Below the pieces are notes generated by a model. That model searched no databases, was not told where the DNA came from, and saw only the letters and a program-made list of their open reading frames with translations. DNA of 64,000 bases from Thalassia testudinum (taxonomy: Eukaryota > Streptophyta > Magnoliopsida > Alismatales > Hydrocharitaceae), in contig JAZHRO010000019.1 in the NCBI GenBank assembly GCA_037157565.1, forward strand, positions 61,626,501-61,690,500, in the 5' to 3' direction. This document shows positions 55,734-64,000 of the stretch, piece after piece. The stretch's first letter is position 1. Every line of letters begins with the position of its first letter. The translations under genes and the position numbers were made by a program.

Positions 55734-56730
55734 ATGGCCGGCCATTTATGGGGCTCTCTTTAGAGAGTTTCACACTTCTCTAGAGAGACTCCCTTAGGTC
55801 TATAAAAAGACCTAAGGGGTGGCCATTTGCACCCATCCCATTCTTAGCACTCATTCACATTTAGGTTAGCTACAACCACCTCCACGAGTTGTGCACCATG
55901 GAAGCCACCATCTCCACACCAAGATGCTGGATCATCTCCCCAAACTCTCTCCAAGGGCTGGCCTAAGCACCATTGGCCGCCCCTCCTCCTCTCAGCCACT
56001 CAAAGGCCATCGGAGTCCACCTCCGAATGCCCTTCTTTTCTGCTAGATTAGTAGCTTAGCTCTTGATAGTTTTACTACTTTCATTTACTGCTTAGTAGTG
56101 TAGCTCTTATTCTCCCCCAATGGTGCATGCAAAATCCCCCCATAGATTCCTGTATGTGATCATTTTCTGTTAGCTAGATTTGTGTTTTTCAGGCTTTCCT
56201 TTAAATTCCATGTTGCAAACATCCTCCTGAATGAATGAATAAAAGATATATTTTTTTATATACATATTTTTATGTTGAAAATCACCATGAGCTTATTGGT
56301 TGCAATCTATTTCGTGTGATTTAAGTTGCCTGCTTTTCATTTATATATATTGCTACAAGCATGTTGGTTCCGAAAAATATAGAAGATTTGACTATAAATG
56401 CATTTTCCGTAAATGGCCACCACATAACTAGAATTGTGCACATCAAAACTCATACTTTCACCTTCGTTTCCTATCTAACACACGCGCATGTAATTAGAGT
56501 TCACAATAGAAGTGACAAAACTCTAATCCGAAGATTGAAAACCGGCGTGTGATTCTAAATAAGTAGAGCGATAAAAGATCGATTTCAGATTTGAACAAAC
56601 ACCTCCCAGAGACGAACAACAGGGACTCAAAGTCCCGTTATCTTTTTATAAATATTTTTTGTTTGATCGTATTGCGCACTATACTACGACACATTTTCCT
56701 ATCAAAAATGCGCTTTACGAGTCGTAAACA
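55733..56730 (+). mobile_element. 3' LTR of element D, 5'-truncated
   Basis: Aligns with 51855-52854 of the 5' LTR and ends GTCGTAAACA. The first ~1300 bases of the LTR (with the GACGTC cluster) are missing. TCTATAAAAAGACC survives at ~55799. The left join abuts the L1 fragment. Confidence 0.9.
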
Positions 56731-56735
56731 AGGCG

Positions 56736-57075
56736 CTGGTTGCGCTACTAGTGGCGCGTTAGATGGAACGGCGTACTGGTTGCACTGCTAGTGCACGCCC
56801 ACACGCTGGGGCGAGGAGGCTGGAGATGGAGTGGTCACAAATTGCGCACTGCTGGAGTAGGCTGCGGTTTGGGTTCCTGTTGGGTGCAAACAGGGGAAGA
56901 AGAAGGAAAAGAAGAGGAAGGGGATGGTGCTGTGTGCGTGTGTGGTGAAGGAAGTGGGGATGGCACGCTCAAGTGCATGTAGGCTTGCTGTGGCTACGGG
57001 TTTGATGGTAGAGGATGGCTGCGGTGAGGAAGAAGATGGGTGCAGGTGCGTTGAGTTGTAGGTGGTGGTGGTGGG
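56736..57075 (-). mobile_element. 5' LTR of element E, piece 2
   Basis: Continues the 3' LTR alignment (from ~22390 to 22720) after element D, for example GGGTTCCTGTTGGGTG and 'aggggaagaagaaggaaaagaagagg'. GTGGG (57071-57075) is the left duplication of LTR F. Confidence 0.92.
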
Positions 57076-58805
57076 TGATGAGTCGATTCTTCACTTTTAA
57101 AGTCGTTTGTTACATAAAATGACGCGTCGTTTGTAATTCTATGTGGTGGAAAAATCGACTAATCAATAATTAAAATAACCACTCGCAGAAGAGCGAGTCG
57201 TGTCCATAGGGAGGCAATGACATATTTAAACTTGCACCGATTAAAAACGTATGTTCACAGTTAGTTTCGACGAGAATCGAGCCAAATCTACCTTCAGATT
57301 AAGAAAGCATCACGAGAACATGCTGAAATGGCAATTTTGAACAACTAACGGATATTTTTTGCAATGCAGCTTAATAAAATATTAATAAAAGATGACAATG
57401 GCATAGAATGTAAATATTAATAGGGCTTTTATTGTAGCAAAATAGGGGAACTTCTTCCCCTTGTCCGTGCGCGAGGAGGAAGGAATGGCCGGAGGCATGA
57501 AGCTCGGAGGAGGATCTCTAGACCGAGGGCTTCGTGATGGCGGTCATAGTGAAGTGCGAGATGCCTTGAGGTGGCCGGACGAAGGTACGGTGATGGTGGG
57601 TTTCGGTGGCTGCTGAAGTGCCGCAGGCCGTGCGGGCGTGGACGGGCGTGGCTGAGCTCCTGGCGAGGAGGCGCACACACTGCTGCTGTTGGATACTGCT
57701 GGTCGCGCGCTGCAGGGTGTGCAGCGGAAGTGCAATGCACTCTACGCGCGCGGCTGGAGAGCAGTTGCTGCTGCAGGCGTGTGGTAGGGGCGCGTGTGGG
57801 TTGGGGATGACGCTGTTGCAGGAGGTACGTACGTGCGCGGGTGGGGAGCTGATGGCTGGTGTTGCATGCTGGCGGGTGCGTCAGCTGCGTGCCTGGCTGG
57901 AGGCACTGCAGGGTGCGTACGGAGGTGGTACAGGGTACGCGGGGAAGGCGTGGGGTGCTGGCGGGCTTGTGTAGCTGGAGGGGCGCGGGCGTGAAGGAGG
58001 TGAGGCGTAGCAAGGGCATGCGCGATGGATGCTGCAGGAGGTGGGGTGGAAGTGTGCAGTCGAAGGGGCGCGGGCGTGAAGGATAGGCCGGTTGCTGTTG
58101 TGTGTGGGGACGAAGCTTCAGACGTCTGAGAAACTTCCCAGACGTCTTAACTGACTGGGACGTGAAGTTGTAGTGGCGGTTGTTGGTGATGACGGCGAGG
58201 GTGGTGCACGCTGAGGTGCTCATAGTAATGCTGATAAGCTCCAGATGGCGGTGTGTCCTGTCACGCCACATGCCCACGGTGGTGGAGGCTCGTCGCCGCG
58301 GTTGAGGCTGGTGGTGGTGGAACGGACGAGAGATCAACTCTCTGCACAGTGGTGGGTCATTGGGATGGTGGCCTCTCGTACAAGGCAGCCTCCCTCCTCC
58401 TTTTGTAGCCACCTGCGTGGATTTGAATGGAGAGGTGGGAGTAGATCCACATTCTCCGCTCGTCCTTGAATGTAGGTTTTAGTGCGGCAGCTGGTGGCGT
58501 TGGAGTGGTGAATTCTGCAGAGAGAAGAGAAAATGATAATAATAAAAAGATTGGTTAATTATGTTCAAACCCTCAATAAAAATGTTAATGCATGCAATGC
58601 ACCTAATTGGTTAACTAATTTAATGAATGTAATTCTAAGTTAATTCTAAATGCATTTAAATATGAATGCAATGCATGAATTATGTAATTAAATCAGAAAT
58701 ATGAATTAATCTATTTACATCCTAATGCATACTAAATAAATGTTAGAATTAACTTAATGTCTAGGCACTTAAATACTTAAATAACCCACAAATATGGGCT
58801 AATCA
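57076..58805 (-). mobile_element. Solo LTR F
   Basis: 1730 bases: TGATGAGTCG on the left, GGCTAATCA on the right, GTGGG on both sides (57071-57075 and 58806-58810). It is related to the B LTR (box CATAGGGAGGCA, GAAGCTCGGAGGAGG). GACGTC sites lie at 58119-58130 (TTCAGACGTCTGA) and 58138-58148 (CCAGACGTCTTA). The 327-residue minus frame at 57429-58412 lies in the GC-rich U5/R part and has no domain. Confidence 0.92.
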
Positions 58806-58810
58806 GTGGG

Positions 58811-59475
58811 TCATGTAGAACGAGAAAAAGGAAGAAGATGAAGGTAATGCGTTTAGGTGATGAGGGTGGTGGTGATGCTCTCTGTCATAGAGTGCCACAA
58901 GTTGAGGCAGATTGTGAGGTCGACGGTGAAGAGAGCTCAGGCCACGGTGCACGCTTGGTGTTCACGATGCAGGCAAAGATCACGGCGGAGGAGGAGTCGA
59001 TCCTCGTCAGGCGGGGGAGGAGGGGGATCTTCTGCGGATGGTCAGCTGTGCATTTTTTAAAAACTCCTCTGTCTATTTGTTTCTTCAACCGGAAGCCTCT
59101 CCAACCCACTCGGCGAAGATCGCGAGTGGTTGGAATCAAAAATAAGTTCTGACCATACACTATCAAACATCTAATAAATAGTCTAGACTTCTTAAAAAGT
59201 GTGGATTGCAATGAGTCCACGATGGAGGTTCTTAGATGTCTAAACTAATCTCCAGACATCTTATAAACATAGAAATGTCTTGTGAACTCTTGCACCTAGC
59301 CTACATTCATAAAATAAATTATATTATCATAACATATGTTATTAAATGTAAAATTTATGCATAAAATTATATGCAGACTAAAATGAATTACCATATATCC
59401 CCAAATCAATTAACTAGGAATAGATAATTAAATATTACTTAGGCCAAATAATGATCCACTAAAGTGGACTTATCA
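58811..59475 (-). mobile_element. 5' LTR of element E, piece 3 (U3 start)
   Basis: Aligns with 22730-23389. Ends TTATCA at 59475 (TGAT on the minus strand), followed by AAACC, the right target duplication of E. The GACGTC sites of the partner have decayed here: AAACATCT, AGACTTCT and AGACATCT at 59166, 59185 and 59253. Confidence 0.92.
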
Positions 59476-59480
59476 AAACC

Positions 59481-61017
59481 CTTCCTCACGCTCGTTCGTG
59501 CCTGGTGGGCCAAAGCTAGGGCTTCTAAACCCTTTTATCGCGTCGTCTACCCCCACCGGAGGAGTTCGTCTCCCTTGCGTTTGACAAGGCACGCCGATGC
59601 GAGTTTCTCCCTATTTCGTCCATTAGGTAGGCCCTCTTCCTTCCTCTCTCCCCTTAGCTTCGATTCAACCACTTCTCACCCCAATTTGACCGCTGTTCGT
59701 CGATCTCCCCCTCCGTCTTCCTTGCGATCAGTGAAGCTTTGGTGAGCTTCAGTTGGCCACATCACACCAGTAAACAACCAACCACCACCACCAAAACCTT
59801 TGCCTTGACACCTTCATCAAAAGCCCTCTCCTAATTTAGGGTTTCACTCACCCAAAACTCCGACCGAACAAACCCATCAACCACCTTCGTCTTCGACACC
59901 GTCCGGCCACCATGACGCTTGAATCACCTCACCACCATTGCTGTTGAACTTGCTGACGTCCGGTGACTCTATTGAGCGCTTTAATTTGGGCTATTAGCCC
60001 GTATTCTTGTTTTAGGTCATCGCCAAACCTCTGCTCTCACCGTCGAATTGCCGCCATCGTATGCTGCTGTCACCAGTCCTCCGCCCTTGGAACCACATCC
60101 AGCAAATGCGGATTACGTCTAGGGAGCCTTCTAAGTTCTCAATCAAAGAAGAAGAAGTCGCTGCAGCTCCAATTAACACAAGCTTCTTTGGTTGTGCACG
60201 CAAGGAAGGAGAGTGGCATTTAGTCCCACCTCGTATGCAACAAACTCAAAGAAGCATATAAAACACAATTGTGGCAAGGGCTTATCGCCTCTTATGGGGG
60301 TGAGGTCCCCTCACTGATATCATGTGACTCACTCCTCGCCCACCACCACTGTCGGTGGGCCTGGTCTCTGTTCATGACCCGATTACTTGGTACTATGCAA
60401 ACCCATATACTCGATTAAGAAAGGAAAGGATTTTGAGGATAGTGGAGGGTGGTTTTGCTTCAGGGTGTGTGCCTACGTGCCTTAGGATGCGTGCACACAC
60501 GCCAACACTTAGGCATTTCTAAGTTGGCTAAGACTGAAGGTTTGGACATTTAAGTCGTCTGGCTCTTGTGCTTGACATCTGAGCCTTGTACTTGATAGTG
60601 GCTCTTGATACTGTGGACATATTTGATGTTTGGGTGATGTGGATATTTGAGATAAGTGGTTCAAAACCACTGTTGGAAATTTTGAGTTGGTTGATATACT
60701 TGGGATATGTGCTTAATGTAAGAGATTAATTAGTAATGTAAATCACCATTTTATAGCTCTTTATATTCCTTTTTATCCTAGTGTTTTATGAGATACAATT
60801 TGGCTAATTATCAAATATATTTTGATTACTGATATTCATTGCATATTCTTATTATTATACTCATAGTCTATATCTTTGATCAGTGTTGTGAATTCCAATT
60901 TGCTTCGTGTGAACGACCTTAGACTCATTTATGTTTTCGAGCACTTATAAATTTAAATGTTGTATCGACTGTACTACAATGGGCATTTCTTAAAACTCAA
61001 TGAAAGTGACACAACAG
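59481..61017 (+). mobile_element. Solo A-type LTR, second part (R-U5)
   Basis: Resumes after element E and ends GTGACACAACA at 61017, followed by GTTGG. The end region (60900-60990: 'gtgaacgaccttagactc', TTATAAATTTAAATG, 'actgtactacaatggg') resembles LTR A (350-468). It contains a T/C-rich 59600-59900 and no coding content beyond shadow frames. Confidence 0.8.
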
Positions 61018-61179
61018 TTGGCGGTTGATTAGTGAGGCTGGAGTTGTCGGCTGCGTGGAGGTTGGCGTAGCCGGTTGATGGGTTCTTTGTGGCCTGTTGA
61101 AGATGATGAATAGTAAATGGTGGGAAGGCATGCCTGCGGTGGCCACGCAGGGGGTTTGGGTGCACACGAGGTTGGATGT
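61018..61179 (-). mobile_element. 5' LTR of element B, second piece
   Basis: Matches 9230-9390 of the 3' LTR (GAGGCTGGAGTTG, 'ctgcgtggaggttggcg', 'ccggttgatgggttcttTGTggcctgttgaagatgatgaatag'). It is cut at 61180 by the second E copy. Confidence 0.88.
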
Positions 61180-63046
61180 TGATGAGTCCATTTTAATGGA
61201 CTATTGTTACGCCTAACTAATTCTATTCTAACATTTTATGTTTGTTAATAATCACATTAGGTCATTAAATGATTGCATGCATCATTATTTAATTTTACAT
61301 TTATTCTATTGCTTATTATGTAATTATTTTATATTTCATGTAGGTCCCGCAACAGCACACCCGTTGCATCTCCTCCACTTAATCCACTCCATCAGGCTAA
61401 TAATCGGGAAGAAGAGAGAGGATCAATTTTACAAAGAAAAGGGTGGTAAAAGCAATTTCTCCCCCCAAAAGCCGCCAGCCTCAACAACACCTCCCCAACA
61501 GCGGCCGGCCAAATTTAGTAAGGGATTTAAAAAATCCCTTGACTTGCAGATGGGGGAAGAGATAAAAGAGGCTCTTGGCAAGAGAGAGGGGGTCGGCTTC
61601 TTCTTCCCCCCTAGCGGGGATCATCTCAACCTTCCCCACCGTGGAGAGGGAGTGCACTGTGGAACCAAGCAAACACCACCCACCGCATGCCTCCAAGCGC
61701 GCTTCATCTTCTCTTATAGCCATGCCCTTGCACTGCAACAACCGTGCCCACGCCAGCCTGCCCTCACCGCGCCAAGCAACCACTAGCCCCCACTGCAAGC
61801 GCACTCCAACCTGCCTTCACCATTCCACCGCCTGCCTACAGGCAGCCAAGCGCCCTTGCAAGCCTGCACGTGCGCTCCAGCCACCCCCATCGTGCCCCTA
61901 CAACCGCACCCGTGCTACTGCCTCACCACGCGGCCCTTCCTTCCTCTTTAGCAGCCTTGTAGCTGCACCACACGCAGCACTGCCTCCAGCCCTTGTGCGC
62001 TGCACCATCCTCTCATCGTACCTTGCAAGCGCCCCCACCGCGCGCCTGCAGCCACGCCCGTGCGACCACCTCCAAGCACGCGCCCTCAGACCACGCAGTG
62101 TCCTCACAGCACGCAAAGACGTGCACTGCAAATCGCGCTTCTCGTCTTCTTCATCTCCTCGTTCTTCCACTGCTGCAACGAAGAGAGGAACCCAAAGCGC
62201 GCAGCACCCTTCCCCATTCCGCGCAACACACCTCGCACCTCACAGCACACCCTCAAACCTCGCAACGCTCTCAACTCACCTGCGTGCGAGTGCGCAGCCG
62301 CATGCCACGCCACAGGCCGCATGCACAGCCGTGCGACAGAACCCAACACTAGCGTTCTTGACCTCCACCGTCTGGCTGCCGCCGTCCACCTCCAGCCGCC
62401 GCGCCACCTCCGTTACGACGCCTGGCCTTCGGCGCACCTCCACCGAACTCCAGCCAACCGATGATCGCCGCTCCACACGCACGCACAAGAGAGAAGGAGA
62501 ATCCCTTGTTTTCTCTCCTATTAAAATTTACGGGGTATGCCATTGTCAAATACACTATTCACTTATTTATCTTATTATTATATTGCGATAGAATTGCATG
62601 AATGTCCCTCAATTCTAATTGAATTGTATGCAGTCACATTACATCCATCTCATGACTAAGCAAACATGTATATTTGTTATGGGGAACAAATTCTGATTTA
62701 GTTAAATTTGATGACGCTTGTTAGTATTAAGATAGCAATTATGGTATTTCCATGGTCCTGATTTTGCATATGCGCCCTCAGATTCTTGGTTAATTATCTA
62801 AATTGAGAATTTATGCTGGAAATGAGAACACTAGTTAGCATGCACATCCGTTGATATTCCTGATTACTTGATGCATCATTACTCATTTTAATAGGTTAAT
62901 TCCTCCCTGTGGAGATGACCTAACTATTCGTGGTTAGATTCTGAAAATTAAAATGTTTTGAAAAGCGATTTTCTACCACGCGATTAAATACAACGACACA
63001 TCATTTTATGTTAATGTTTTCAATGAAAACGAAGATTGCTCTTTCA
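61180..63046 (+). mobile_element. 5' LTR of a second E-family element
   Basis: 1867 bases, TGATGAGTCC to GCTCTTTCA, colinear with the solo LTR 11721-13465. Left flank is GATGT (61175-61179); its partner is outside the window. 'gataaaagagg' near 61560 is a TATA-like word. 61640-62470 is C-rich and gives the long frames (338 residues at 61575-62591), which lack any domain. Confidence 0.93.
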
Positions 63047-63048
63047 AA

Positions 63049-63066
63049 TGGCGTCGTTGCTGGGAA
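63049..63066 (+). other. tRNA-Asp primer-binding site of the second E element
   Basis: TGGCGTCGTTGCTGGGAA matches the tRNA-Asp site at 15 of 18 positions; it lies two bases after the LTR. The family uses the same primer as the others. Confidence 0.9.
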
Positions 63067-63550
63067 GGAAACACGCCTATTAATTTTTTCAGAAATTTTA
63101 TATTATTTTGATGCCATTTTAAAAGCTTTTCTGAATTATTGACATTGGTTCTCTTTGTGTGCACGAATCGAACAATGAACGTGACGGGCGGCACGATGGA
63201 GACGATCTTTTTGGTGGACCTTGATGCCACCTGGAGGCTAGCAACAGGAGCACGTGGGCCTTGATCCCACGCATGTAGGCTTACGGAGAAGCCTGTTTCT
63301 GATTTACTCATTAGAGCTTAGTTTAGATTTAGTTTAGATAGACATTAGAATTTAATTTCTATCTTTTGAACCCTTGTCAGGTATTTTTGGGAACGTGTTC
63401 CCAATGTTTCTTTATTTCTTATTGCTCTTGTATGCCGGAGCGTATTTTCGGGAGTGTGTTCCCATTTATTTAGATTATAGGATTATTCAAATTGTTTGAA
63501 TTACATGTTGGTTAGTTAGTTAGATTAGGTTTGTTTGCTTATTATTATTA

Positions 63551-63589
<39 letters not shown>

Positions 63590-64000
63590 TTCGAACTGCC
63601 TGCTAGAAGCTACATATCTATGGGATGATCATCTAGGATTGAATGAGCAGCATCTAGTTTATTTTTACTGTATTGCATACATTCTTACATGAAGAAAGCT
63701 GGAGTAAGGTACGTCTTCTCTTGAGCATCAATTACCTGTCATGCATCTGCATTGAACCTAAATCTAAGACAACTAAAGTGCTTGAATCGAATTAATTCAG
63801 TGGTCACTTTAAAAATTGGGACTGCTAAGAGGTTGGACCTTAAAATCTGTGACTTAAAATTGTGTGCAAAAGGATCTTGTTTGCGAAATTTCAAAACTCA
63901 AAACATGATCGTATGATTGCACACCTGAGACACTGTGCACCTCACACATAAGGTCACTAGATAAATTTCTACCTCTCCTCTTTTGCACCAGAAGGGAAGT
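63067..64000 (+). other. Leader of the second E element, runs out of the window
   Basis: It aligns, reversed, with the leader of element E (for example GATGGAGACGATCTTTTTGG, 'gaacgtgttcccaatg', and the AT-run). No coding frame appears before the right edge. A TA microsatellite is at 63555-63586. Confidence 0.8.
63555..63586. repeat. TA microsatellite
   Basis: Uninterrupted TA repeats; the corresponding place in E (49278-49310) has a short ATAT and AATAAT run, so the tract differs between the two copies. Confidence 0.95.

Larger units (their letters stand above)
50548..56730 (+). mobile_element. Element D, pol-less LTR retrotransposon
   Basis: Starts TGATTGTGCAGC, ends GTCGTAAACA, AGGCG on both sides (50543-50547, 56731-56735). 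Order: 5' LTR, primer site, acidic reading frame, conserved purine box (54907-54944), L1 fragment, truncated 3' LTR. Length 6183. No protease, RT, RNase H or integrase of its own, so probably non-autonomous. A hand comparison of ~400 shared LTR bases shows ~26 differences. It splits the 5' LTR of E. Confidence 0.9.
21641..59475 (-). mobile_element. Element E, pol-less LTR retrotransposon carrying elements C, D and F
   Basis: 5' LTR = 59475-58811 + 57075-56736 + 50547-49805; primer site 49802-49785; leader and unknown acidic reading frame 49784-48071 and 26845-25200; 3' part to 23390; 3' LTR 23389-21641. Perfect duplication AAACC lies on both sides (21636-21640, 59476-59480). Subtracting the inserted elements and their duplications leaves ~8.7 kb, with ~5.2 kb internal. 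No protease, RT or integrase motif is seen, so it is presumably non-autonomous. A hand comparison of ~243 bases of the two LTRs gives ~21 differences. Confidence 0.88.
8628..64000 (-). mobile_element. Element B, Athila-like retrotransposon, host of the whole nest
   Basis: Order on the minus strand: 5' LTR (61179 down to 61018, then 20564 to 19940, beginning beyond the window), primer site 19937-19920, leader, gag, protease, RT, RNase H, integrase, 3' untranslated region, 3' LTR 10116-8628. Insertions: solo E LTR (11721-13465), the A-type LTR with its nest (20565-61017), and E copy 2 (from 61180). The internal part without the solo LTR is ~8.1 kb. All frames are broken. Target duplication cannot be checked because the right end is outside the window. 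Confidence 0.85.

Noticed and set aside
55701..55735. TGATGTCAAG after a purine run as the start of the D 3' LTR
   Set aside because: The 5' LTR starts TGATTGTGCAGC and has no such sequence; the stretch reads as L1 RT on the minus strand.
57429..58412. 327-residue open frame on the minus strand
   Set aside because: It lies in solo LTR F, which has exact ends and target duplication; the frame is Arg/Pro/His-rich with no domain and follows GC-rich sequence.
59464..60261. Several 60-93 residue frames near a TC-rich stretch, looking like the first exon of a gene
   Set aside because: They fall in the second part of the A-type solo LTR, have no shared phase, no splice pattern and no domain.
61575..62591. 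338-residue open frame on the plus strand
   Set aside because: It lies in the LTR of the second E element, in the C-rich variable segment; the matching part of the solo LTR (12310-13004) reads a different protein.
11721..63046. The E-family LTRs at 11721 and 61180 as one element's pair
   Set aside because: The first has its own CCAGG duplication and no primer site; the second has a primer site and leader running outward. They are separate insertions.

Overview
This 64 kb window is plant nuclear DNA, almost certainly from a flowering plant with a large, repeat-rich genome. It consists almost entirely of LTR retrotransposons, most of them of the Athila-like (non-chromovirus Ty3/gypsy) lineage. 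The evidence is gag, protease, RT, RNase H and integrase motifs of that lineage, six primer-binding sites matching the 3' end of plant tRNA-Asp (TGGCGCCGTTGCCGGGGA), a tRNA-derived SINE and an L1 fragment. I find no intact host gene, rRNA, functional tRNA or CRISPR array. All retroelement reading frames are broken by stops and frameshifts.

Layout. Element A (+), 1-6705: LTR end, tRNA-Asp site, decayed gag and protease, and a stub of 3' LTR. Its gag is split by a solo LTR (2515-5293) of a different, possibly Tekay/Del-like, type. 6706-8627: unassigned DNA, a third LTR-like end, a SINE with target duplication, and short TTTTGCAC repeats. Element B (-) starts at 8628 and runs past the right edge: 3' LTR 8628-10116, integrase (split by a solo LTR of family E at 11721-13465), RNase H, RT, protease, gag, leader, tRNA-Asp site, and a 5' LTR from 19940.

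The rest of the window is a nest inside B's 5' LTR. A solo A-type LTR (20565-61017) is split by element E (21641-59475, minus strand, without pol). E is split by element C (26846-48065, minus strand, gag-pol, 4-kb LTRs), by element D (50548-56730, plus strand, without pol) and by solo LTR F (57076-58805). C is split by solo LTR I (31556-35389), which is split by solo LTR H (33726-35280). The chain B<A<E<C<I<H is six levels deep. Five-base target duplications are visible for A (ATTGG/GTTGG), E (AAACC), C (GGGTA), D (AGGCG), F (GTGGG), I (CTTGT), H (CTAAC) and the solo E LTR in B (CCAGG). A second E copy (LTR 61180-63046, tRNA-Asp site, leader) enters B's 5' LTR on the right and runs out of the window.

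Working relationships. A, B and C once encoded their own gag-pol. D and E have LTRs, tRNA-Asp site and purine tract, but their only coding region is an acidic protein I do not recognise, so they probably depended on enzymes from relatives such as B or C. LTR promoters carry striking sequence: GACGTC palindrome arrays in four families, and TTGGCGCCAA palindromes plus an AGCT-rich array in LTR I. Hand-compared LTR pairs differ by about 5% (C), 6-7% (D) and 8-9% (E), which fits the nesting order.
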